A stretch of 33,003 bases of DNA from an uncultured Bulleidia sp. (GCA_934757945.1 CAKVLT010000015.1:1-33003); one strand, 5' to 3'; positions 7,554-14,726 are shown, numbered from the stretch's first letter. The notes: generated from the letters alone by a model not told the origin. Translations and numbers: made by a program.

Positions 7554-8573
7554 ATGATTATTACATTGAAAAAGAATGCACCGGAAGCAGAAGTGCAGAA
7601 AATTCGTCAGCAGTTCGAAGCTAAAAACCTGCAGGTAAATATGATTTATGGTGATGATTTTAATGTCTTCGGACTTGTAGGAGATACTGCACATCTGGAT
7701 GAAAGAGATATTAAGGCAAACCAGTGGGTAGAAAACGTACAGAGAGTATCTGCACCATATAAACTGGCCAACAGAATGTTCCATCCGGAAGATTCTGTTG
7801 TTGATGTGGCAGGTATTCCGGTAGGAGGTAATTCTCCTATTGTAATCATCGGGGGCCCATGTTCTGTGGAGGGAAAAGAGTCTGTCACAAGAATTGCAAA
7901 AGAAGTGAAAGAAGCAGGTGGCTGTATGTTAAGAGGTGGTGCGTATAAGCCTAGAACTTCTCCATATTCTTTCCAGGGGCTGGGATATGAAGGTATTCTG
8001 GATATGGTTGCCGCAAGAAAAGAAACACATCTTCCTATTGTCAGTGAACTTATGAGTGCAGATAAGATTGATGAGTTTGTGGAAAATGTTGATCTTGTAC
8101 AGATTGGTGCTCGTAACATGCAGAACTTTGATTTACTAAAAGCAGTAGGAAAAATCAATAAGCCAATCCTGTTAAAACGTGGTATGTCCGCAACCATTGA
8201 AGACTGGATCATGTCTGCAGAATATATCATGGCAAGTGGAAATCCAAATGTTATTTTGTGTGAACGTGGTATTCGTACATTTGAAAAATATACAAGAAAT
8301 ACCATGGATCTGGCAGTGGTACCTATTATTAAAGAAAGAACTCACTTACCTATTATTATTGATCCGTCACATTCTACAGGTGACTGGAAACTGGTGGAAT
8401 CTGTTTCTCTTGCTGCAATTGCTGCGGGTGCAGATGGTCTGATTATTGAAGTTCATGATAATCCTGAATGTGCATGGAGTGATGGTGCACAGTCCTTGAA
8501 ACCTGAAAAGTTCAAACATCTGATTGAAAGAAGTCGTAAAGTAGCAGAAGCTGTAGGAAGAAGTGTTCGATGA
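7554..8573 (+). CDS. aroF: 3-deoxy-7-phosphoheptulonate (DAHP) synthase, type I-beta with N-terminal regulatory domain
   Basis: Condenses PEP and erythrose 4-phosphate, the committed step. 339 aa. Residues 1-70 form the ferredoxin-like (ACT-like) domain seen in Thermotoga/Bacillus-type enzymes, where it mediates feedback control. The TIM barrel has GGPCSVEG (100-107, Cys103), RGGAYKPRTSPYSFQGLG (127-144), QIGARNMQN (183-191), DPSHSTGDW (270-278, His273), Glu299 and Asp310; the four metal ligands are all present. There is no chorismate mutase fusion, unlike Bacillus subtilis AroA(G). ATG 7554 is 4 bases after the aroE-aroK stop with GGAG upstream; the last 4 bases overlap aroA. Confidence 0.96.
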   Translation: MIITLKKNAPEAEVQKIRQQFEAKNLQVNMIYGDDFNVFGLVGDTAHLDERDIKANQWVENVQRVSAPYKLANRMFHPEDSVVDVAGIPVGGNSPIVIIGGPCSVEGKESVTRIAKEVKEAGGCMLRGGAYKPRTSPYSFQGLGYEGILDMVAARKETHLPIVSELMSADKIDEFVENVDLVQIGARNMQNFDLLKAVGKINKPILLKRGMSATIEDWIMSAEYIMASGNPNVILCERGIRTFEKYTRNTMDLAVVPIIKERTHLPIIIDPSHSTGDWKLVESVSLAAIAAGADGLIIEVHDNPECAWSDGAQSLKPEKFKHLIERSRKVAEAVGRSVR

Positions 8574-9838
8574 AAGTAGAAATTGCAAAAGGAATACTCC
8601 GTGATACTAAAATTCACATTCCTTCCAGCAAATCGTTATCTCACAGAGCTCTGATCACAGCAGCCCTGTCTCATGGGGTTACAAAAATTACCTCTATGGC
8701 AGAAAACAAAGATACACAGGCAACCATCTCTGCACTGCAACACCTTGGTGTTACCTTTACAAAGGAAAAGGATGCACTTTCAGTGAACAATACGGGCAGT
8801 TTACACTATGATGGAAAAGATGTGGACTGTAATGAATCTGGAAGTACCTTAAGATTTTTGATTCCGATTTTTTCTTTGTGTAAAGAAAGAGTAAGATTTA
8901 CAGGAAGAGGAAGGCTGATGGAAAGACCTCAGGACGTATATGTGGATGTCTTTTCAAAACAGGGATTGATGTTTCAGCAGGATTCTTCCGGAATTACTAT
9001 TGAAGGTGCTCTGCAACCTGGAAACTATGAAGTGGATGGCTCTATTTCATCTCAGTTTATTACAGGTTTGTTATGTACGTTGCCATTGCTGGATGGTGAC
9101 AGTACCATTACCGTACTGCCTCCCTATGAATCTCAAAGTTATGTTACGCTGACTTTACAGGCTCTGCAAAGAGCACATATTGTGATTCGTCAGGAAGGAT
9201 ATACCTATTACATACCGGGCAATCAAACATATGCAGTAGATGAAATACATGTGGAAGGAGATGACTCCTCCATGGCTTTCTTTGCGGTATTAAGTGTATT
9301 GACACACACTCCTTTTTCCATAACGAATATTGCTCATGATTCTTTACAGGGAGATCATGTTATCCTGGATATTCTGAAAAATATGGGTGTGAAAGTAGAA
9401 GAAATTGACAATGGATACAGATGTACCTGTGATACACTGCGTGCAACAGAAATTGATCTGGCGGATTGCCCGGATCTTGGACCTGTACTGTTTGCTCTTG
9501 CAAGTCAGGCGGAAGGAACCACAACTTTCAGACATATTCAAAGACTGAGAATGAAGGAAAGCGACCGTATTGCCTGCATGGAAAAGGAACTTCATGCACT
9601 GGGGGTAGATATGCACAGTACGCAGGATATTGCTTATGTAACGGGTAGAGCTCCAATCAAAGGTGGCGTAACTCTGAGTGGACATAATGATCATAGAATT
9701 GTCATGGCATTAAGTGTATTGAGTGCTATTGCTGAAAAACCTGTTATCATTGAAGGCGCTCAGGCAGTAGATAAGAGCTATCCGGATTTCTTCAAGGATC
9801 TGGAAAAAACAGGAGTAAGTGTGAAGTATGCTGAATAA
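8570..9838 (+). CDS. aroA: 3-phosphoshikimate 1-carboxyvinyltransferase (EPSP synthase)
   Basis: Transfers enolpyruvyl from PEP to shikimate 3-phosphate. 422 aa. Conserved substrate residues: SSKSLSHRAL (19-28; Lys21, Ser22, Arg26), NESGSTLRF (88-96, the PEP loop, with SGSTLR rather than AGTAMR of E. coli), GRGRLMERPQ, DGSISSQFITGLL, RMKESDRI and GHNDHRIVMALSV. The two inside-out alpha/beta domains are intact. It overlaps aroF by 4 bases (ATGA) and tyrA by 11 bases. The PEP-loop difference from the E. coli enzyme is typical of many Bacillota; glyphosate tolerance cannot be judged from sequence alone. Confidence 0.96.
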   Translation: MKVEIAKGILRDTKIHIPSSKSLSHRALITAALSHGVTKITSMAENKDTQATISALQHLGVTFTKEKDALSVNNTGSLHYDGKDVDCNESGSTLRFLIPIFSLCKERVRFTGRGRLMERPQDVYVDVFSKQGLMFQQDSSGITIEGALQPGNYEVDGSISSQFITGLLCTLPLLDGDSTITVLPPYESQSYVTLTLQALQRAHIVIRQEGYTYYIPGNQTYAVDEIHVEGDDSSMAFFAVLSVLTHTPFSITNIAHDSLQGDHVILDILKNMGVKVEEIDNGYRCTCDTLRATEIDLADCPDLGPVLFALASQAEGTTTFRHIQRLRMKESDRIACMEKELHALGVDMHSTQDIAYVTGRAPIKGGVTLSGHNDHRIVMALSVLSAIAEKPVIIEGAQAVDKSYPDFFKDLEKTGVSVKYAE

Positions 9839-10676
9839 AAATCTGAAAATTACAATCATAGGTTTAGGTGTTCTGGGTGGGAGTTATGCCAAAGGATTTG
9901 CCAATGCAGGTATTCAGGTCAATGCAATTGATGTGAATGAAGAAAGCTTGCATATCGCAAAAGAAAACGGATGGATCAAAGAAGGATCTTCTTCTGCTTC
10001 TTTTGTGGAAGGCAGTGATGTTGTTATTTCCTGTTTATATCCTCATACATTCATTTCCTGGTTACAGGAAAACCAGCACTATTTAAAACCTGGTTGTGTT
10101 CTTACAGATGTCACGGGTGTAAAGGAAGTACTGCTGGAAAAGATTCATGCGTTTTTAAGGAAAGATGTGGAATTTATTGCGTGTCATCCTATGGCTGGAA
10201 GAGAAGCCAGTGGCTTATCTTATGCGGATGAACATCGCTTTGAATCTGCCAACTTCATTATTGTTCCGATTGAAGAGAATACCGAAAGGGCGATATTGCT
10301 GGCAAGAGATATTGCAAAAACATTAAAGTTTAAACATATTTCTGTGCTTACACCTCAGGAACATGATCGCATGATTGGATTTCTTTCACAGCTGACACAT
10401 GTTATTGCTGTCTCGTTAATGAATGTGGCAGAAAATCCTCATCTTGTAGATTATACTGGAGACTCTTTCAGAGATCTGACAAGAATTGCCAATATTAATG
10501 AGAAGTTATGGCCAGAACTCTTTGTATTGAATAAAAAGAATCTGACAGAAGAGATTGATGCTTTTGTAAAAGAAATGAACACCTTTAAAGATCTTCTTCA
10601 GAAAGAAGATTATGAAGGGATGCAACAAAAAATGATACTTTCTTCACAAAGAAGGAAAATGTTTGATAAGAAATAA
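9828..10676 (+). CDS. tyrA: Prephenate dehydrogenase
   Basis: Oxidatively decarboxylates prephenate to 4-hydroxyphenylpyruvate for Tyr. 282 aa. N-terminal Rossmann fold with GLGVLGGS (12-19), TDVTGVK (93-99) and the catalytic HPMAGRE (120-126), followed by the helical dimerisation domain. No ACT domain and no chorismate mutase are fused; this is the short form, so Tyr feedback may be weak and control may rest on the attenuator. ATG 9828 overlaps aroA by 11 bases. Last gene of the aro operon. No clear terminator separates it from the NusG_II gene, although a promoter lies between them. Confidence 0.95.
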   Translation: MLNKNLKITIIGLGVLGGSYAKGFANAGIQVNAIDVNEESLHIAKENGWIKEGSSSASFVEGSDVVISCLYPHTFISWLQENQHYLKPGCVLTDVTGVKEVLLEKIHAFLRKDVEFIACHPMAGREASGLSYADEHRFESANFIIVPIEENTERAILLARDIAKTLKFKHISVLTPQEHDRMIGFLSQLTHVIAVSLMNVAENPHLVDYTGDSFRDLTRIANINEKLWPELFVLNKKNLTEEIDAFVKEMNTFKDLLQKEDYEGMQQKMILSSQRRKMFDKK

Positions 10677-10693
10677 TACTTTTGTGTTATAAT
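10663..10693 (+). promoter_or_regulatory. Extended -10 promoter of the NusG_II gene
   Basis: TG-T-TATAAT (10685-10693) with TTGATA (10663-10668) 19 bases upstream, overlapping the end of tyrA. The predicted start falls near 10700, almost on the ATG at 10703, so the mRNA would be nearly leaderless. Confidence 0.5.
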
Positions 10694-10702
10694 CCATCGA
10701 GT

Positions 10703-11047
10703 ATGAAAAAGAAAGAATGGATTATTTTAAGCGTAGCAGTGATTATAGCTGTTGCAGGTATTTTAGTGTTTAAACTGACAAAGAAGAGCGAACCGGAAGT
10801 GCTGGTGGATGTATATCACAGAGATAAGATTGTAGAATCTTTTGATCCCTCTGTAGACGCAACCTATACCATCGAAGGAGATTACGGAACTTTGGATGTT
10901 GTTGTGAAAGATGGTAAATGGGAAGTGGATAATGAACAGTGTCCAAATCATATCTGTCATGGTATGGGTTGGGTAGGTGTTGATGAATACATGCCAATCA
11001 CCTGCATTCCTAACAATGTTGTGATTATTCAAAGAAGTAATGACTAA
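10703..11047 (+). CDS. NusG domain II-containing membrane-anchored protein
   Basis: 114 aa from ATG 10703 (MKKKEWII); the frame is open upstream to a TTG at 10682 but that region is promoter-like. Residues 4-23 form a signal anchor, and the rest is an extracytoplasmic domain ending in CPNHICHGMGWVG, then CIPNNVVI, the Cys-containing pattern of the NusG_II domain found as a stand-alone protein in many Bacillota. Such proteins sit next to Gx-family transporter genes, as here. The function is unknown; roles in flavinylation or electron-transfer systems have been suggested for related loci. Overlaps the next gene by 8 bases. Confidence 0.85.
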   Translation: MKKKEWIILSVAVIIAVAGILVFKLTKKSEPEVLVDVYHRDKIVESFDPSVDATYTIEGDYGTLDVVVKDGKWEVDNEQCPNHICHGMGWVGVDEYMPITCIPNNVVIIQRSND

Positions 11048-11555
11048 GCCTATGCGTAACAAGAGTATTAAACGATTTGTTTATCTGGCGTTATTATCCG
11101 CTATGGCAATTACTCTGGCTTTGATTGAATCTATCTATATCGGACCTATCTTCTTCGGCTTGCTGAGAGTTGGTCTTGCTAATATCATTGCATTACTTGC
11201 AATCAAATTGCTTGGCGTAAAAGATATGATCATTGTCAACTGTATGCGTGTCATTATCTCCTCATTGATGAGAGGTACAATTTTCGGAACGACTTTCTGG
11301 ATCAGTTTCGGTGGAGTTTTCTTAAGCAGTATTGTGCTGATTGTTCTGGATAAACTGCATTCCAGTCTGCTGTTTACAAGTATCTGCAGTGCTATTTCCC
11401 ATTCCTGTGGTCAGGTGGTTATTGTAGTATTATTTTACATGCAGCCAGGTATTGCCATATTACTTCCGTATTTGCTGATTGGTTCCGTACCGATGGGAGT
11501 CGTAACGGGTATTATAGCACAACTTGTGTTGAAAAGAGTTAAACCAATTTTGTGA
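11040..11555 (+). CDS. Gx transporter family protein (heptaprenyl diphosphate synthase component I-like)
   Basis: 171 aa with about five to six membrane helices and the GPIFFGLLRVGLANI and GTIFGTTFWISFGGVF stretches typical of the family annotated either as Gx transporter or as heptaprenyl diphosphate synthase component I. The latter name is historical; the protein looks like an ECF-type substrate-binding membrane subunit rather than an enzyme. ATG 11040 overlaps the NusG_II stop; a second ATG at 11052 is possible. Its conserved pairing with NusG_II supports a joint membrane function. Substrate unknown. Confidence 0.85.
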   Translation: MTKPMRNKSIKRFVYLALLSAMAITLALIESIYIGPIFFGLLRVGLANIIALLAIKLLGVKDMIIVNCMRVIISSLMRGTIFGTTFWISFGGVFLSSIVLIVLDKLHSSLLFTSICSAISHSCGQVVIVVLFYMQPGIAILLPYLLIGSVPMGVVTGIIAQLVLKRVKPIL

Positions 11556-11559
11556 TTTT

Positions 11560-11592
11560 GTAGATATCTGCGTAGAGGGTATCTACTTTTTT
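11560..11592 (+). terminator. Intrinsic terminator after the Gx transporter gene
   Basis: GTAGATA (11560-11566), a 13-base loop, TATCTAC (11580-11586), then six T. Confidence 0.8.
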
Positions 11593-11606
11593 ATTGTCTG
11601 TCAGTA

Positions 11607-11615
11607 TGCTACAAT
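11607..11615 (+). promoter_or_regulatory. Extended -10 promoter of the DegV gene
   Basis: TGC-TACAAT, with TTGT about 10 bases upstream of the -10 hexamer, closely resembling the promoter at 2018-2026. Confidence 0.5.
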
Positions 11616-11655
11616 AAGTGAGCTTTTATTTTTGAAACAAAGGAGGAGATAGGGT

Positions 11656-12531
11656 ATGAGTGAATATGTAGTAGCGACTGCCTCTACAGCAGATCTTGAC
11701 GCAAATTGGATGAATCAACACCATGTGCCATTTGTGTCTTATACATTTGTCATTGAGGATACTTCCTATAAAGATGATTGTACTGATGCTACAAAGCAGT
11801 TTATTCTGGAACAGATGAAGATGGATGAAATGGTTTCTACCACAGCTGTTTCTGTATATGAATATATGGAATTTTTTGAAAGCATTCTGACCCAGGGTAA
11901 AGATATTTTATTTCTGGATATGACAAAATCCTTATCCTCTTCTTTCAATAACTCTGTTTTTGCAAAAGAAGAACTGTCTGAGAAATATCCTGAAAGAGCC
12001 ATAGAAATTATTGATACTAACGCTGTGACAAGCATTCTTGGCCTGCTTGTAAAAAAAGCAGTGCAGCTTCATGAAGAGGGGAAATCTTTGCAGGAGGTGG
12101 CTGCCTGGATTGAAGAAAACAAGAATAACTATAACGGCAGATTTCTTGTGAATGATTTGCAGTGGCTCAGAAGAGGCGGCAGATTGTCTAACGCCTCTGC
12201 AATTGTAGGATCTTTATTATCTATCAAGCCGTTAATTGCAGTAGATGGGAAAGGAAAACTGGTTGCCTATTCCAAGGTTCGTGGTCATATGAAAGCCAGA
12301 AAACAGCTGCTGGAAGATATTCAAAAAGATATGAATGATAAAACTGCAAAACAGGAAGTGGCAGTGATTTACTCAGGTGAAAAAGAAGAAGGAGAAATGT
12401 TTCTGGCAGAATTTAAGGAGAGTTTCCCTCAGATAACTAATGTACAGCTATACAGACTTGGACCGGTAATCATGGGACATATAGGTCCTGGATTCCTGGC
12501 AGTTGTGGTGTATGGCAATAAGAGGAGCTGA
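11656..12531 (+). CDS. DegV family fatty-acid-binding protein
   Basis: 291 aa. Two-domain EDD fold; the family binds fatty acids and in some species acts as FakB, handing acyl chains to the FakA kinase. Visible signatures: ATASTADLD (7-15), TTAVSVYEY, the SLSSSFNNS helix cap, and LQWLRRGGRLSNASAIVGSL in the second domain with IKPLIAVDGKGKL. AAAGGAGGAG lies upstream of ATG 11656, a very strong ribosome site. Single-gene unit bracketed by terminators. No fakA homologue is in the window, so a specific role in phospholipid synthesis is inference. Confidence 0.93.
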   Translation: MSEYVVATASTADLDANWMNQHHVPFVSYTFVIEDTSYKDDCTDATKQFILEQMKMDEMVSTTAVSVYEYMEFFESILTQGKDILFLDMTKSLSSSFNNSVFAKEELSEKYPERAIEIIDTNAVTSILGLLVKKAVQLHEEGKSLQEVAAWIEENKNNYNGRFLVNDLQWLRRGGRLSNASAIVGSLLSIKPLIAVDGKGKLVAYSKVRGHMKARKQLLEDIQKDMNDKTAKQEVAVIYSGEKEEGEMFLAEFKESFPQITNVQLYRLGPVIMGHIGPGFLAVVVYGNKRS

Positions 12532-12545
12532 TCCTCTTTTTTTTT
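12521..12545 (+). terminator. Intrinsic terminator of the DegV gene
   Basis: AGAGGA (12521-12526) and TCCTCT (12532-12537) with the stop codon TGA in the loop, followed by a run of T to 12545. Confidence 0.85.
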
Positions 12546-12562
12546 GTTATCAGCAGAGAAAT

Positions 12563-12587
12563 AAAAAAAGAAATCCGAAGATTTCTT
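12563..12587 (-). terminator. Terminator of tRNA unit 1 (UUCG tetraloop)
   Basis: On the minus strand AAGAAATC-TTCG-GATTTCTT followed by T: an 8-bp stem closed by a stable cUUCGg tetraloop. Confidence 0.9.
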
Positions 12588-12594
12588 AAAGGAG

Positions 12595-12665
12595 CAGGGG
12601 TAGAGAGAATCGAACTCCCATCAGCGGTTTTGGAGACCGATGTACTACCATTGTACGATACCCCT
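12595..12665 (-). tRNA. tRNA-Trp (CCA), copy 1
   Basis: 71 nt. Acceptor AGGGGTA/TACCCCT, D stem GTAC/GTAC, anticodon loop CTCCAAA giving anticodon CCA, T arm GGGAG-TTCGATT-CTCTC, discriminator G. The CCA tail is not encoded. Downstream partner of tRNA-Glu in the same transcript. Confidence 0.96.
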
Positions 12666-12678
12666 AAAAATAAAAAAA

Positions 12679-12755
12679 TGGTGACATGTACGGGATTCGA
12701 ACCCGTGAGTGCCGCCGTGAAAGGGCGGTGTGTTAAGCCGCTTCACCAACATGCC
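12679..12755 (-). tRNA. tRNA-Glu (UUC), copy 1
   Basis: Acceptor GGCATGT/ACATGTC (one G-U), anticodon stem CCGCC/GGCGG around loop CTTTCAC giving anticodon TTC, canonical T arm ACGGG-TTCGAAT-CCCGT, discriminator A and an encoded CCA (complement of 12679-12681). It differs from copy 2 by one base in the D arm (plus-strand gccgc here, gccac in copy 2). Confidence 0.96.
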
Positions 12756-12782
12756 ACAGTGCTACTTAACTAGCGCTTCACT

Positions 12783-12811
12783 ATAATACTAGAGGGTCGC
12801 TATAATTGCAA
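12783..12811 (-). promoter_or_regulatory. Promoter of tRNA unit 1
   Basis: Minus strand TTGCAA (12806-12811), 17-base spacer, TATTAT (12783-12788). Confidence 0.8.
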
Positions 12812-12849
12812 GTGAAAATTTACTGAATAGTTACTTTTTTTGAGGTAAG

Positions 12850-12873
12850 AAAAAAGAAATCCGAAGATTTCTT
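12850..12873 (-). terminator. Terminator of tRNA unit 2 (UUCG tetraloop)
   Basis: Same AAGAAATC-TTCG-GATTTCTT hairpin and T-tract as unit 1, displaced 286 bases. Confidence 0.9.
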
Positions 12874-12880
12874 AAAAGAG

Positions 12881-12951
12881 CAGGGGTAGAGAGAATCGAA
12901 CTCCCATCAGCGGTTTTGGAGACCGATGTACTACCATTGTACGATACCCCT
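12881..12951 (-). tRNA. tRNA-Trp (CCA), copy 2
   Basis: Identical in sequence to copy 1 by eye, anticodon CCA, no encoded CCA tail. Confidence 0.96.
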
Positions 12952-12964
12952 AATATACAAAAAA

Positions 12965-13041
12965 TGGTGACATGTACGGGATTCGAACCCGTGAGTGCCG
13001 CCGTGAAAGGGCGGTGTGTTAAGCCACTTCACCAACATGCC
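12965..13041 (-). tRNA. tRNA-Glu (UUC), copy 2
   Basis: Same as copy 1 apart from one D-arm base. Anticodon TTC, CCA encoded (complement of 12965-12967). Confidence 0.96.
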
Positions 13042-13068
13042 ACTTTGCTACCTAACTGGTGCCTCAAT

Positions 13069-13097
13069 ATAATACTAAAGGGGTTATCTAATTGCAA
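13069..13097 (-). promoter_or_regulatory. Promoter of tRNA unit 2
   Basis: Minus strand TTGCAA (13092-13097), 17-base spacer, TATTAT (13069-13074). Hexamers are identical to unit 1 although the spacer sequence differs. Confidence 0.8.
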
Positions 13098-13146
13098 GAC
13101 TTTTTTTGTGTGGTCGAAAAATTTTTCTGTTGCACAACAGTAAAGT

Positions 13147-13181
13147 CCATTCTGCCATTTATGTATCTGATGGCAAAATGG
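13147..13181 (-). other. Hairpin downstream of mutY
   Basis: CCATT-c-TGCCAT (13147-13158) pairs with ATGGCA-a-AATGG (13170-13181): 11 bp with one internal mismatch, 11-base loop. On the minus strand it is followed by a poor T-tract, so it may be a weak terminator or a 3' end stabiliser for mutY. Confidence 0.5.
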
Positions 13182-13210
13182 AGTTTCTATACTGGACAAT
13201 CTGTTACAGA

Positions 13211-14281
13211 TTATTTGCGTAATCCGTATAATTCTACATATTTTTTAAATGCGGATGGAATAGCGAGATGCCTGATTTCTTCTCTTGAGAAAAAGACGAA
13301 AGAATCATCCAGCAGATGGTCTGGCTTTTCTACTTCTATTTCATAAGCTTTCATATTCCATTCAATATGTGTAAACAGATGTCTGGATGAAGGAAGAGGA
13401 TGTATATGTTTGATGGTAAAACCTTGTTGCTGTAACACGGATTGTATTTCTTCTGCAGAACAGAAATGTTCTATCCCGTAGAACTCATAAAGATTGGCAA
13501 GTAATCCTTTTGCATCTCTTTTATGTAACAGAAAACTGTCTTCACATCTCAGAATACATAAGGTTCTTTCTGCTGTTTTTCTTGTCGTCTTTTTGATGCG
13601 TACCGGAAGGGCAGCTTCTGTATGCATGGCATGAGCCTTACAGCTGTGTTGAAGAGGACATTTATGACATTGCGGTTGTGTATTTGGAAGACAGATTGTT
13701 TCTCCAAGTTCCATTAACCCTTGTGTAAAACTTCTTACGAATTGTTTCTCATGGTATTGCTCAAAAAGAGAAGATAAAGCTGTATATGTATCTTTTTGTA
13801 CAGGTGTATCCAAGACATTTCTATCATCATTGCAAAGTCTTGCCATGACTCTGAGAACATTGCCATCTATTGCAGGCTCAGCTATACCATAAGCAATGGA
13901 CAGGATGGCTCCACAGGTATAAGGCCCTATACCTGGTAAAGCTAACAACTCTTTTTTGTTACAAGGTAATTTTCCGTTATATTTTTCAGTTAATTCTACA
14001 GCACATTTTTTCAGGTTTCTGGCTCTGTTGTAGTACCCGAGTCCTTCCCATAATCTTAAAAGGGCGGGCTCGTCTATTTCTGCTAAAGAAGCAATATCAG
14101 GCAGTACATGATGAAACTGCAGATATTTAGGTATTACGGCTTCAATTCTTGTCTGTTGTAACATGATTTCAGAAATCCATACATCATAAGGATCGTGAGT
14201 ATTTCTCCATGGTAAATTTCTTGCGTTTTCTATAAACCATATACTGATGGCTTTTGCATTTTCTAATGTAACTTCTAACAT
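13211..14281 (-). CDS. mutY: A/G-specific adenine DNA glycosylase
   Basis: Removes adenine mispaired with 8-oxoguanine. 356 aa. Catalytic Glu38 in SEIMLQQTR, helix-hairpin-helix LPGIGPYTCGAI (115-126), catalytic Asp139 in AIDGNVLRV, and a 4Fe-4S cluster set Cys197, Cys205, Cys208, Cys214. The first spacing is C-x7-C, one residue longer than the C-x6-C I expect for the family. The C-terminal part (about 235-356) is the NUDIX-like 8-oxoG recognition domain (LHKRDAKGLLANLYEF). Single gene, divergent from tRNA-Gly; the start codon ATG is at 14281. Confidence 0.96.
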   Translation of the reverse strand: MLEVTLENAKAISIWFIENARNLPWRNTHDPYDVWISEIMLQQTRIEAVIPKYLQFHHVLPDIASLAEIDEPALLRLWEGLGYYNRARNLKKCAVELTEKYNGKLPCNKKELLALPGIGPYTCGAILSIAYGIAEPAIDGNVLRVMARLCNDDRNVLDTPVQKDTYTALSSLFEQYHEKQFVRSFTQGLMELGETICLPNTQPQCHKCPLQHSCKAHAMHTEAALPVRIKKTTRKTAERTLCILRCEDSFLLHKRDAKGLLANLYEFYGIEHFCSAEEIQSVLQQQGFTIKHIHPLPSSRHLFTHIEWNMKAYEIEVEKPDHLLDDSFVFFSREEIRHLAIPSAFKKYVELYGLRK

Positions 14282-14289
14282 GCATATTA

Positions 14290-14320
14290 TTGTAACAGGC
14301 TTTGAATTATTTGGTATACT
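14290..14320 (+). promoter_or_regulatory. Putative tRNA-Gly promoter
   Basis: TTGTAA (14290-14295) and TATACT (14315-14320), spacer 19; transcription would begin close to the tRNA 5' end at 14331. Confidence 0.45.
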
Positions 14321-14330
14321 ATAAGCACAT

Positions 14331-14401
14331 GCATGTGTGATTCAATGGTAGAATGTCAGCTTCCCAAGCTGAATACGCGGGTTCGATTCCCGTCACGTGC
14401 T
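14331..14401 (+). tRNA. tRNA-Gly (CCC)
   Basis: Acceptor GCATGTG/CACGTGC, anticodon stem TCAGC/GCTGA with loop TTCCCAA (anticodon CCC at 14363-14365), T arm GCGGG-TTCGATT-CCCGT, discriminator T with no encoded CCA. A run of eight T starts at the discriminator, so the acceptor end plus T-tract may help transcript release. The CCC isoacceptor reads GGG codons. Confidence 0.93.
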
Positions 14402-14489
14402 TTTTTTTATATAAGCATATTGGGTATGTGAAGATGACAGATATGAATGACGAAGATATTTTAATTAGGATAGTCAAAAAGGATTTGAT

Positions 14490-14654
14490 GTGCAGAAGTG
14501 TTGTAATGACTATAAAAAAGTCAATTATAAAAGAATTACAGCATTAATTCCAAGAAAGGATTCTGCCATGATAGAACATCTTGCAAAGCAGAAATCAGTT
14601 TCTACGTATATCTATGAAGTAATCCAAAAAGATATGAACAACTGCAAAGATTAA
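14490..14654 (+). CDS. Small ribbon-helix-helix-like protein (54 aa, GTG start)
   Basis: The frame runs from GTG 14490 (AAGGA about 5 bases upstream) to TAA 14652-14654, and the stop overlaps the 5' arm of an intrinsic terminator. The end of the protein (NYKRITALIPRKDSAMIEHL, then AKQKSVSTYIYEVIQKDM) has the beta-strand/helix/helix rhythm and the VSTYIYEVIQKDM helix of small CopG/Arc-type DNA-binding proteins often encoded on mobile elements. An in-frame stop 9 codons above the GTG limits extension. It may be a surviving remnant of an element integrated at the tRNA-Gly, or an orphan regulator. Existence moderately supported; family by pattern only. Confidence 0.5.
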   Translation: MQKCCNDYKKVNYKRITALIPRKDSAMIEHLAKQKSVSTYIYEVIQKDMNNCKD

Positions 14655-14679
14655 AGAACAGCCTCGTGCTGTTCTTTTT
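14653..14679 (+). terminator. Intrinsic terminator of the small RHH-like gene
   Basis: AAAGAACAGC (14653-14662), loop CTCGT, GCTGTTCTTT (14668-14677), T-tract to 14679. Confidence 0.9.
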
Positions 14680-14690
14680 GCGTATACAAT

Positions 14691-14720
14691 AAAAAAACTT
14701 CCATCTTTAAGGAATGGAAG
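14691..14720 (-). terminator. Intrinsic terminator of the first MATE gene
   Basis: Minus strand CTTCCAT ... ATGGAAG (14698-14704 with 14714-14720) followed by seven T (complement of 14691-14697). Confidence 0.9.
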
Positions 14721-14726
14721 CAGATT

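Larger units (their letters stand above)
12561..13098 (-). repeat. Tandem duplication of a tRNA-Glu/tRNA-Trp unit, offset 286 bp
   Basis: Promoter, tRNA-Glu, tRNA-Trp and terminator occur twice (about 12561-12812 and 12847-13098), each element displaced by exactly 286 bases. The tRNAs are near identical; the spacer and the promoter's inner spacer have diverged by substitution only. Confidence 0.93.

Noticed and set aside
7646..8305. 219-codon open frame on the minus strand inside the DAHP synthase gene
   Set aside because: Low-complexity Ser/Thr/Pro composition typical of an antisense shadow; the + frame is a fully conserved enzyme.
12916..13143. Open frame reading through the second tRNA unit
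   Set aside because: It overlaps two tRNA genes on the opposite strand; coding potential is accidental.
14353..14547. 64-codon frame starting within tRNA-Gly
   Set aside because: It begins inside the tRNA and lacks a ribosome site; the frame at 14490-14654 has better support.
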